From Endomychus coccineus (Eukaryota > Arthropoda > Insecta > Coleoptera > Endomychidae): 64,000 nt of DNA. The DNA is taken from NCBI GenBank assembly GCA_958510875.1, contig OY294068.1:151502388-151566387 (forward strand). Reading direction: 5' to 3'. Shown one piece after another: positions 35,022 through 47,100 of this stretch; the stretch's first letter is position 1; each line of letters begins with the position of its first letter. The notes under the pieces were generated by a model. That model was given only the letters and a program-made list of their open reading frames with translations, had not been told where the DNA came from and searched no databases. Made by a program: the position numbers and the translations under genes.

Positions 35022-35951
35022 ACGGGATATCAAAAATTATCTTGGTCAAGGGTGGTTGTGGAATCTAAAACGTGTGTCTTACTTTACGTTTGAAATAATT
35101 ATGTCACTGTCATACTGACATCATCAATAACCTACAAATTTCATACCTATTTATTTCAGTTGTAAAACAATAATGAACTACAAATTAAAAATTATCTTGG
35201 TCAAGGGTGGTTGTGGAATGCAAAACGTGTGTCTTACTTTAAATTTTTGAATATGTTTTGTTGTGTCAGAATCTGTTAAGTCATTGTGCTGAAATTTTCT
35301 AATCCAGTTTTTGAATCATGCCTCTTACCACACAGCACAAAATGTTCATGATTGAAGCCTATTTTCGAACGGATGCGCTAGTTAATGGAAATTGGCAATA
35401 CAGTCAATGTTTGTGTTTGGATAATTTTCGAGAGCACTTCCTAAACATGGCAATATTACCGGACAATTTTTATGCGTGCCTTACAAATTGTGTTGAAGTG
35501 TTTCGCGAAACTGGTTGTGTGACTCATAAAAAAGGTGCTGGTAGACCAAGAGTTCGTACAGAAGAAGTTTTCAATGGCGTTCGTCAACGTATGGAAGAGG
35601 AGCCTGCAAAACCTTTGAACTTCAACAAAGAATAGTTCAGCAATGTGCAACCATAACGCTAGAAATGCTGCAAAACGGTTTTCACAGCATGAGGATGCGC
35701 GTCAACTTGTGCATCGAACAAAACGGGGGACATTTCCAACAATTACTGTAATTTAGTTTTTCTTATTACTAAAACCGTTATTTCATAATTTGTAGTTCAT
35801 TATTGTTTTACAACTGAAAGAAATAGGTATGTAATTCGTAGGTTATTGATCATGTCAGTGTGATAGTGACATAATTATTTCAAACGTAAAGTAAGACACA
35901 CGTTTTAGATTCCACAACCACCCTTGACCAAGATAATTTTTGATATCCCGG
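35022..35951 (+). mobile_element. Tc1/mariner-like element, internally deleted
   Basis: TA at 35020-35021 and 35952-35953 flank inverted arms of about 165 bp that begin C/ACGGGATATCAAAAATTATC. 35318-35635 encodes 105 residues (MPLTTQHKMFMIEAYFRTDA, then CVTHKKGAGRPRVR), an N-terminal helix-turn-helix region of this transposase type. Then 35667-35752 encodes MRMRVNLCIEQNGGHFQQLL, the transposase C-terminus. The catalytic domain is deleted. An extra partial TIR copy lies inside at 35187-35245. Confidence 0.75.
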
Positions 35952-35954
35952 TAT

Positions 35955-37679
35955 TTCGCAACTCTATGTTTTTCACTGACACTTGCTCTCATATGAGATA
36001 TCAAAATTTTCCAACGAATTAAGATAAAATAGACTACAGCACTAGACTATATAATGCTATAAAAAAGACTGTGACGTCAGATCGATGATGTATTTCGAAC
36101 ATCTTTCCTCTACAATGCTAGTTTTTTCTGCAGGCCCAGAGTTGAAATTATTTTTTTTAGGTATTTTCGCAACTGAATATGTAAACTTCAATTGAAATAC
36201 CAACTTACACACAGTGTTATCTAGTGGAGTTGATAGAAACACTTCCAGTCAAGTAAACTGTGCATTAACATAAAATAAAAAGTAGATTTGTCAAAACCTG
36301 GCCTTTATTCTTCCTTGGTGGTGCTTTGTTTTTCAAATTGTAACAACGTTTATATGTTATGGTGTGAATTTTTTTTTTTAATATTTCAATTACAGGCCCA
36401 GACTTTGCTTTTATAAGATAAGAATTTAATGATTAATAATATGTCCAAAACGTGAAATAATCAAGTCAGGCACATAGTTGTAAACGAGATAATTACTTCA
36501 CTATCAAAATCAATGAGATAAAATAAAGATCTCTATTTAAAACACAAGAGTTGATGATAGGCTGATGATAAGTCGTCTTCACAAATTTGTATGCCATTTG
36601 GACAGGAGATAAAATGTCATCACATTTTTATCTCCCCTAATAATTGCAGAAAGTAGAAGTGAAGAGATTGCCATTTTTTTCTTTTGTCAAAATATCCTAA
36701 AAATTAATGAAAATTATAAATTTTTGAATCCGGATTGATTCCGCAAAATTTTCTCCATTCAACCTACCTTCTAACTCTTATAGTTACCGAAATTCCAATA
36801 AACCAGGCAAAAAAATGTGACATACTGAATAGTTACATACGGCTCAAATTTGTTCGCAGATAAATAGTAGGCGAGTGGTTTATCATTTTGTCACACGAGT
36901 ATGAAGTATCCAGTTTCCGCAGGAGTTCACTATACTTTTCCGACGACCTATCCAAATACAAAATGTGTCATTGACAAGTAAATTAAAATGTGCATGACTC
37001 TATTATACCTGTCTAAAATCATTTTCACAGGAAAACATATTTTAGAATTAAGTGGGCTTTATACTACTCTCCCATAATACCAAATTAATTGACGAAAGAA
37101 ACATTATAGGAAGATCTATTTTCTTACAGCCAAGAAAACTTTGTACAACATACTTAATGAGGAATCGACTCAATAAATCAAATTAACTTAATTAGTAAAA
37201 CAGCCCAACACATTGACACATTGTCATGAATTTATTTTTCTCATTTCCGTGCGAAATGAAGTATTTCAAGTTAGTGGAAAATACGTAATTTTCTGCACCA
37301 GTTCCATTCGCGAAATGATACGTTCTTTAGGTAGGTCGCCAGAAAAATATATTGTTTAATTTATTATAAAAATCATTAAAATTCTGCGACAGCAGTGTCA
37401 TTTGACTTCTTCTGAACGGAACACTTGCATATCTGAATGAATATTGAAAGCGTGTTGCTCTTATCAAATTTGCACAATTAGGACTTTGATCAATTTGGTA
37501 ATTCTGCACTATGAATGCGATTAGGCCGATTTTGCGAAGATGGATCGAAGAGTTCGGTTTGTAAGTCTCCCAATTTTATCGACAAAGATCTAAACAGTGA
37601 TTATAGCATCTTCCAGAATGTCCAAGATATCATTACGAAAGAACACATTATTGTAAACGCCCACACCTATAACAACACG
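35955..37679. other. Intergenic sequence downstream of TRMT9B
   Basis: No protein motif found. On the minus strand AATAAA at 37365-37360 lies about 315 nt beyond the TRMT9B stop and could be its polyadenylation signal. Confidence 0.4.
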
Positions 37680-38155
37680 TCAGATGGTCCACACTTGAAC
37701 TTTTTCAGCAATAATGCACCAACTAGCATGGTCGTAGTAGCTGGAGATAATGTGAAGATTTTCTACATATTTTTCTATCAATTGGTCCAATTCACCCTCT
37801 CTAAACACATGATAAAATCGGTGATAGGTTATTTCTCCACCTGTATTGTCAGAAGGTAGTGAATCCTGCGAGGTATCGCTGTATAAACTGGTGTTTTTAC
37901 ATTTTCTCGTTTTCGAATCTAAGCTGTTACTTGAACTGATGTTTTTGGTCAAATTGTCTGACTTGGTTCTGACAATTTTCCAATCAGGACAAGACGCCAA
38001 TGATGCAGTACTACCTCCGTTACTGCATCGACTCATCGAATCTCTATGCGATTCTCCACTCGTCGTCTTATCCGAAAACCCATCGGTCGATTCCAACGAT
38101 GGACCAAAATTGATTGAAGCAGCTGCACTCGACTTCATCGAATTCGTACTACTAC
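37680..38155 (-). CDS. TRMT9B: TRMT9B last exon
   Basis: Acceptor GTTCTAG completes a glycine, then SSTNSMKSSAAAS, a Ser-rich stretch, and the conserved C-terminal block with HVFREGELDQLIEKYVENLH and DHASWCIIAEKVQVWTI before TGA. This block pairs with the methyltransferase domain in the family and fixes the identity and the end of the gene. Confidence 0.92.
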
Positions 38156-41100
38156 CTAGAACGAAATAATCCTATTATTTATTATCCTAGGAAAATAGGT
38201 ATACAAAAATCGGTGGTACAAGCTTTTACTTTATGGTAATTTATCATCATGATTCAATGAAAGAACAATTAGGGGAAGTGGGCCTAAAAAGGGATAGATA
38301 GGTAAATGGGACATCAAGGTTTCTCCCTCTATTAAAGCTGGCAACTCAGCAACTCTGCGCATTTGCACGTGAAGAGTGTGTCTGAACGTTAGTGTTAATG
38401 GTCAACCGTCAGATGAGCAATTATTTTTCGATTAACATAAATACAGTGATATTATTGTTTGCTGAACGTGCCACTGTAATATTCAAAGTTCATATAATAA
38501 GATCCTGCAACAAAACAATTTATTATCTTGATTTATTAACTGCATACCATAATATCTTGTGAGGTTAGCTATCGAGTGGTGTCTGTGAAATTACTCTGAA
38601 GGGCACCTGTTCTTTAAGCGTTAAGTTTGAAAACACAAGCTGGGGTAAAATGGGAAATTTTATCGCGGTGAAACGGGATAGTATCCCATTTTACCTGCAC
38701 TATTTACATATTTATTTTGTATTGTTTCCAGATGCCTTCGACATATAAAAGTAAAAGTGACCGGGAATCTTAGTCTGCAAGAGGCAATGTCTAGACTATT
38801 GGAGGCTTTACGAAATGGAACATGTGGTTACCAAAAGGCTGCAAATCAATTTAATATGCCAAAATCGACTTTAGAAAGAAGAATAAAAAAAAAATATGCA
38901 CTCTTTAATTCAAAACAATTGGGTAGCAGGAAATTAACATTCTCACTGGAACTATAAGAACAGCTGGTAGAGTACACTAAAAACATGGAAGCTATGTTAA
39001 ATGGGCTAACAAGTCTTGTCTATCAAGTTGCTGTTAGAAATAATATCGTTCACCATTTTAATAAAGAGGCGAAATTGGCACGCTGGCACTGGTTACATTC
39101 ATTTTTGAAGTGAAACAGATTATCTCTTCGAAGCCTTGAAGCGACTTCCGCTGCAAGAGCTAGAGCCTTCATACGTGAGGCATTTAATTCATTTTTTGGT
39201 ATTTTGGAGCCGCTTAGAAAAACACAATTTTCCGCCATCAGAATTTTTTTACGTGGACGAAACGGTCATCAGTATTGTTCAATCCCGACCATCTAAAATT
39301 ATTGCTGTTAGATCCAGAAACATGTAGGCTCTCTTACATCAGCCGAACGTGAAGAGTTAACGACTACAGTAATTTGTACGAGTGCGAGTGGCATGTTTTT
39401 CCACCTATGTTAATTTTTTCCTCGTTTACGAATGAAAGCTCAATTTGCTGATGGAACACCACCAGACTCGTTAACAGTTTGCCATAAATCTGGATGGATG
39501 TTTGAGAAATAGTTTGATCACTTCGTTCTTCACACTCAAGCTTCGAAAAGTAATCCAATAGGAAATACCAAATATTTTATAATTACCACGTGTAACTTCT
39601 TGTTTTTTATTTTTATTGTTTTTTGATTTGATGAATATTGGCTGAGTTAATAACCCTACTACAATATATTCACTTTGCACAATTTCACAACATTTACATT
39701 TTCCTATATACAGGGTGTCCTCGAACTGCGTGGCCAAAATAAAACCGAAGATTCTTTGATTCGAAAAAAAGTTGATGCGCCTTTTTACTTTTGCCTCAAG
39801 TGTCTTGTTTACCCGGTAGAGGGCTTCAAAATTGCAAAAATAATTTTGTTTTTTCGGTAAAACTTGAGAACGTGATGAAGAACTTTCACAATATTTAGCA
39901 GGTGAGTTACTGTCAATAATGGCCATTTTTGAGAGTGGAGCACAGAGCCTTAGTGACCTTAGAAATGGCTCAAACTTGAGGATGTAACGGGAAAAGTGTC
40001 CAGAACTTTTTTGTGGTCAATGTAATTCGCTCGATATTTTTTATGTAGATAGCTTATCTAATTTGAAAACATTTCTTACTCTTAGAAAATTTTGATAAAA
40101 TCATCGGATTAGCTTGAAAAAATTAATTTTCGAGTCTCTGCAATTTTGGCTTACTAATTTTACTTGATTAAAATACCTTAGTTGCCTTTGCTTTTCTAAT
40201 GTCATTTTGGCATTTGAAGAATTTATTCTCAAAACTGTCAGTTTTTACTTTGCTTTTCGTAAAAATTTTATAAAATTATGGCTCAAAATTTCACTAACAC
40301 TGAAATGGTTGATATGTTATTGATTTATGGACTTTGTCGTTGCAATGGCCGGAGAAGGGAAAGATATCCGCATCGCAGAATTCCAAATCGGCAAACCTTC
40401 GCGAAACTGGCAAATTTGAAGCAAATCGCAGAGAAACTGGACGCAGACGGACAAGAAGGACGTTAGAGCTCGAAGAAGCGATACTGGAAGCGGTTGAAAC
40501 TGAACCTGGGATAAGCACACTACGTTTGGGACTTCGTATTGGAGCCTCAAAATCATTAGTTCATAATGTACTGAAAGAAGAACTGTTGTATCCCTATCAT
40601 ATTAAAACAGTTCAAGACTTATTGCCCATGGATCCAGGTCATCGGCTAGATTTCTGTCGGCTTATTGTCCAAAGACAAAACGCAAACCCCAATTTTTCTA
40701 GAAGAATTCTGTTCACGGACGAAGATACTTTCACGAGATGTGGTCTTTTTAACCTCCATAATGAACATTTCTATGCTGATGAAAATCCTCATGAAACGGA
40801 AGTTACATATTTTCAGAATCAAACCAAAATCAATGTTTGGGTTGGAATTGTGGATAACTTTATTATTGGCCCTACCGTTATACCCGATCGATTGAACGGG
40901 GAGAACTACTTGAACTTTTTGGAACAAAGGCTACTTGAACTGTTGGAAGACTTGCCCTTACACATTCGTCGTGGCCTGGTATATCCATGATGGTGCACCT
41001 CCTCATTTCACATTAGCTGTGAGGCGACATTTGAATGCGGAATATCCAGATCGCTGGATAGGTAGAGGACACGATGCACCAGTGAACTGGCCGGCCCGCT

Positions 41101-44100
41101 CCCCTGATTTGACGCCCTGCGACTTCTTTCTATGGGGCGCTTTGAAGTCGAAAGTTTATGCAGCTACAATAAACACACCAGAGGAATTGTTGCAACGAAT
41201 TAATCGTGAAGCGGATTTATTGAAGAATGATCCTGAAGTACTAGCCAGAGTTCAATCCAATTTCTTGAAACGAATTAATTTGTGTATTCAGGAAAATGGG
41301 CAACATTTCGAACAATTGATGCCTTAGCGATTTCCCAAAAAGTTTTGTTGTTTCTTTTAATTTAGCATTTGTTGTTCCTAAATAATCACATCGTTTCCCC
41401 ATTTCTATTGTTTTTATTATTCGTGTTTTACCGAGATATTAACCATTTCAGTGTTAGTGAAATTTTGAGCCATAATCTTATAAAATTTTTACGGAAAGCA
41501 AAGTAAAAACTGACAGTTTTGAGAATGAATAAATTCTCCAAATGCCAAAATGACATTAGAAAAGCAAAGGCAACTAAGGTATTTTAATCAAGTAAAATTA
41601 GTAAGCCAAAATTGCAGAGACTCGAAAATTATTTTTTTCAAGCTAATCCGTTGATATTATCAAAATTTTCTAAGAGTAAGAAAAGTTTTCAAATTAGATA
41701 AGCTATCTACATAAAAAATATAGAGTGAATTATATCGACCACAAAAAAGTTCTGGACACTTCCCGTTACATCCTCAAGTTTGAGCCATTTCTATGGTCTC
41801 TATGGCTCTATGCTCCGCTCTCAAAAACGGCTATTATTGACAGTAACTCACCTGCCAAATATTGTAAATGTCCTCCATCACGTTCTCAAGTTATACCGAA
41901 AAAACAAAATTATTTTTGCAACTTTGAAGCCCTCTACCGGCTAAACAAGACACTTGAGGCAAAAGTAAAAAGGCTCATCAAATTTTTTTCGAATCAAAGG
42001 ATCTTCGGTTTTATTTTAGCCACGCAGTTCGAGGACACGCTGTATAATGCCGAACGTTAAGTATCCCATTTTAGGCCCACTTCTCCTACTTTGTTTTTAT
42101 ACCACTTTCAAAAATAACTTTAAACGTTACTACGTTGAACAGATACAAAATTATGGAGTAAACAATAAACAGTTAAAGTGTAAATAGGAACTAAAGTACA
42201 ATAGGGTTAATGAGATAACAATAATTGAGAGTAAGGGATCATCGAAACAATTTGTGTATTAGGATAATTGTTATTTAATATTCTAAGAATTATTCTACGA
42301 GTGCTTTGTGAAACAAAGGAAAAGATCACTTTGGTATTGGACTAGCTGATCTAATTGATTCTAAAGTATTTAATTGTAAACATTTGATTTGATTATGTAA
42401 AATGCTTAGACTATATTAGGTATTATTAGTCTGAAAGAACAAAAATGTTCTTGGTGTCTAAGTTTGAAATTACAAGTTCTACTAATATTCCATGGCACAC
42501 CTACTTGTGCTATAACCGGTTACGTCCTTTGTATTCAGTATTCACCATGCGGTGAATTATTGAAATTTCATATCTCGAAATATTTTGGATATCAAACAAA
42601 AACTATTTCATACAGAGAACATAAGGTTTTCCGATTAAAATATGTAAGTTCTAGATTAATGAGCGACAGAAAATGTATTTCTTCTATTCAATACGGGGTA
42701 TGTGGCGACATCTATGAGTTAACTCAAATCTAATAACACATTCTCTTGTTTGCCATTACAAACAGTAGCTCTATCCCAATTTTCATGACTATTTCTATGT
42801 AAATGGCTGATTTATTAACGAAAAAAAGGAATTTAATTTGTCAACTTCAACAATCTCAGTGAGTCTTACTGAAATATTATTATTTTTGCTTTTTAACGTT
42901 GAACTCTTTATTAAAGACTAATGGAATAGAGGATGTTCACAAATTGTGAACTTGTTGAGCGATTAATGTTTTTCACTAATATTCCAAATGAACACACATA
43001 GACGCGATGAAAAATATTTTAAGAATTGGATTTGAACTAGAGACTGAAAAAGTTCCAAGTTTAAGCCACTTCATGAACAAATTGAAGCCTGCATAAATCT
43101 TCTCAATGCAAATCAGAAAATAATGCGAATGGCCAATGTAAATAGACGATCTTATATTATAATAGTCAGACCGAACTGAGTGTATGTAAGGGATCATTAT
43201 AAGCTTGAATTAAATTTAGATGATGCGGACTAGGGAAATTACTGCTTAATACCTTTTTGAACATTCAAAATTTTTCGAAATTAGGTAAACTGGGTACTGT
43301 TGTAAGCATGATTTATTGTTATTATTGTTCTTTGAGGTTGTTCCGTCAGTACCCGTTATTGTGCTTGTCCACGTGTGATTACTGGTTTTCGGTCATCGGT
43401 CCTGTCTCCTTGAACGAGTTCAGTATCTGTAGGACTTTAAAACCACTGATTCACATTGGTATCATCTTATTGTCACCAAAGTGTTTTCTTCTGCTGTACT
43501 CCAGAGTAGTATAGTTTGAGTGTAGAGGATTCGTCATCCTCAGCACACAATCTGCACAAGATCTCTTAGTCTACACCTATTCTGTGTAGATGTTTCCAGA
43601 GCTGTCCTAAGGCTCACTGGAGTTTGATTTCTTGTTAGCTCCAGTAATTCAGAAATTCTCTGTTTGCATGGTCTCCGTATAATTAATTTGGATTATCTAA
43701 GACCTTTTATTTTGTCCATGATTTGTCGGTTGCTTGTTCGAATTGTTTCACTACTGTGCTCCCAAAGATGTTTGTTTGCTCCCTTCTCTTGCCAGCAGGT
43801 CTGCCTTTTCGTTCTCTTTGATGCCCTGATGGCATGGAACACACAGCTGCCTACCCGTTGGTGAATAGAACGGCAAGTTTATTTTGGTTTTCTAAGACAG
43901 TGTTAGAGGTGATCACATAAGATGTTAATGCTTTTGTGGCTGCTTGACTATCCGCAATGATGTTGATTTGCTCATTGTTGTACGCTTTCTCTCTCTAACA
44001 TGATTTGGAGGCAGTTCATTATGGCCATTATTTCAGCCTGGTTTGTCGTTGGCCGTTCTCTATTTTCGATGCATCAGTGTACCAAATGTTTCCAGATATT

Positions 44101-47100
44101 TTCCTAAATTAAACTTCTTCAGCTCAATCAACCCCTTCCTTCCGGAATGATGGTCAAGAACAGTTTGTTCAAGTCGTATTGGGGTGGTCTCTGAACAGTT
44201 GTCTGAGGAATCTCTTTTTGACCTGGGAAAATCGTTGGCGAATAATGAAACCCTAGGCACCTCTTAGAAGAGTTATTTCTTACAATAGCTTATGAATAAA
44301 TTCGTGATTCAAGTTAAAAGTTATATGATGATAGTATTATCTTTAAAAAAATCGATGGTAGGAACCGTTACTTAATGGTAATTTGTAATTGTGATTAAAT
44401 GGAATAATAATTACTTTGTTTTTATACCACTATGGGTTGACGTAAATTTCTGCAGTGGTAGAAAAAATGAATGTGTGGAACGGGTGCGACCAGATGTAAC
44501 ATGTACATTCAGCCTTGATAAAATCACAGGGCAGTCAACCGAGCTCTGAATGACCTTATAAAAGGATAAAATACTATCAATTTTCCTACGTTTATATAAC
44601 TCTAGGCAAGAGAATCTATCTAATAGAGCCTGGTGGGAAAATCCAATAGATGGATAATCACCATCAGCTTTGAAGGCTAACTATCTTAAGAAACCCCAAT
44701 TCACGCGCTCTATTTTGTTTATATAAATTTTATAATGGGGGTTCCACACAATTGAAGCATATTCGAGCTTAAAGCGAACAAATGAATTATATAATCTTTA
44801 TTATTGAATAGATGGTTGTTGGAATCTTATCTAATTGTGGTTTAACCCATCAAGCGATTGAACGATAAATAAAAAATTTCACTAACCATCCATTTTAAGA
44901 TCATTATTAATGTTATAATATATTAGACCGGCTTAGATCTTTTCTTGTAAGTCTGTATTTTGTAATATGTGTTTGAAGAAGCTACGGTATTAGATGAAAC
45001 CAGTCACAAATAATGTATTAACTCAGCGAAAATCAAACTTTTAATATTATTATTTTCTTTAAGTTTATAATTGATTTTCATCACGTAAGGGCTGATTCAA
45101 TATGTCATGTGTTCATAATCCAATTATTGGGACCTGTTAACAATAAGAAAGGCGTTTCCTCAATCTCAATTCTCATACTGAATTCGAAAATTAATTTAGT
45201 AATGGATTGTCATCAATAGTCTTGTTGGAAAATATAATTTTCATTGATCTGTCGCAATAAAAAGAAGGAACATTTGAACGATTTGTTTCACTTACCTCGT
45301 TCGGAGTCACAAGAATCAGATGAAGTTCCCAATTTCATACAATTTCTGCTAGTAGGAAGTTTATGAACAATTTCACTTTCTATTAAAAACTTTTCTCTGC
45401 ACTTGTCTTTATCACCATTGTTATTCACAAATTCGTTCGTGTTCGTCATTAAACTATCTGTTTTTGAACTAATTATTTCTACTGGCACTTTCTTTTCGAT
45501 TTCTACTACACCTGCCATCTTTGTTTTGGTTCTATGATAATAATGACACTTGCAGTCAATTCGTTTACAGTCCGAACAGCGGTTAAATAAACTATCACTT
45601 GCACTTAATTTGGCTAGATAATCATTTTGCATCTTTATTTCTGCACTCAATTTGGACAAATCATCCAGTTCGTTACTCAGTCGATGTATATAAGGATCAT
45701 CTATATTATCTAATGATGTACTATCTAAATGTTTTTTAGTTTTTTCTTGATACTGATCTATTTCGCGTAATAATTTTTCGCTTAATTTGTCTGCGAATTC
45801 TTTCAAATGGTTATGACATTCTTCATTCCAAGATGTAGTCGCTTCTTTGCTCAAAAGAGGCAATGTGTCCGACACATACGATCTTTGGATTATAGATAAC
45901 ACTTCTTCCGTTTGCAACTGTCTTCTCTTCACTTTGGGACTAGATTTGATCACTTGATCGACTGCTTCATCTAACGAATTTGCCACGTCAGCGGCTGCTT
46001 CCAAAAGTTTATTCTGCGTGGTCTTTTTCAGTGGAGGAAACTTGAATTTATTCTTACTAGGGGACTTTCTTATCTCTGATTTTACGCTTACAATACTGTC
46101 TACGGAATCAGGTGATGATACGGTGCTAGAATCGCTATCCTTGTCGTCGGTTTCTGGATTGAACAATTCTAATGATAACAACTTGGGCAAAGGTTTACCT
46201 ACAGCTTCTACTTTCCCATTAGTGACCGAAGAATGTCGTACTAAAGGGAAATTCGATTTACTACTTCTTACACCAAAACCAGGTTTTTGGTTGAGTAAAT
46301 CTCTAATTTTTTTCAGTCTCTCATTTCTCGATTCGATATTTTTCTCAGAGGGTGATTTCTCCGGACTAATATTCGTTTTGCTACTAGTATTATTGTTATT
46401 ATTATTGAGATTTACTGGGGTATTAATACTATTTTCTCTAAACTGGGGTATTTGAGGTACTGAATATTTTTGTGCAAGAGTTTTACTAATTTCGGTTGTT
46501 GTACTTGATGTGATGTGGTCCCTGTCAGATGATTTGTCTAGAATATCCACAGTGCTAGGTTTGGGAGTACTAAGTTGTTTGGTTAAAGGAAAAAGGGTGA
46601 TCGGCATTTGCTTTATCCGAGGGCTCGTCGGGCAAGATGATTGTTTTATTCTGGGGGAATTGGGTACGGAAGAATGTTTCATTCTAGGAGATGCAGGAGA
46701 TAACGGTGTTGGTGACATCGGGTTCGACTTAGGTACGAAAATAACCGAAGCAAATGAGTCCTCAGAATCAACACTGGTATCGCTTTGCAAACTACTATCT
46801 TTGGAGGAATCCGAACCGTCTTCTTTTGAGTGTCGTCTTTCCCCAACAACTAATTCTTTCTTTTCTTCGATATTGATGGTTTTAGTGTCGACTGTTTCAT
46901 CCTCGGGTATGGTGGGCGAAATGAGGTCCGAGCTCTTCCAGTTTTGAAACATTCGAACGAAACCGTTTTTCAAAGACTGGCTCGTAACTTTCTCAATATT
47001 GGTGGTGGAATTCTTAATTTTATTTGTGAAGCCTGTCTTTATCAGTTGGAAGCGCTTTGAAGTAGAAACGGAGAAGAAAGACTCTCTAAAGGAATCGAAA

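Larger units (their letters stand above)
38272..42086 (+). mobile_element. Pogo-like element, interrupted
   Basis: TA at 38270-38271 and 42087-42088 flank TIRs GGGGAAGTGGGCCTAAAA and, complemented, GGAGAAGTGGGCCTAAAA. Inside, 38757-38957 encodes LSLQEAMSRLLEALRNGTCG and NQFNMPKSTLERRIKKK, a psq-type helix-turn-helix. 39136-39327 encodes HNFPPSEFFYVDETVISIVQ, with the DET of a DDE_1 domain, and shifted frames continue SLTSAEREELTTTVICTSAS. The body is cut by a younger element at 39709. It lies in the last TRMT9B intron. Confidence 0.75.

Noticed and set aside
40278..41327. Transposase as bacterial IS630 contamination
   Set aside because: TA target sites, 600-bp TIRs, AT-rich animal sequence around it and mariner-type motifs place it among eukaryotic Tc1/mariner elements.
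46018..46947. Two 145-residue plus-strand open frames inside the TRMT9B giant exon
   Set aside because: They are antisense shadows of the Ser-rich coding sequence; no family resemblance and no independent signals.
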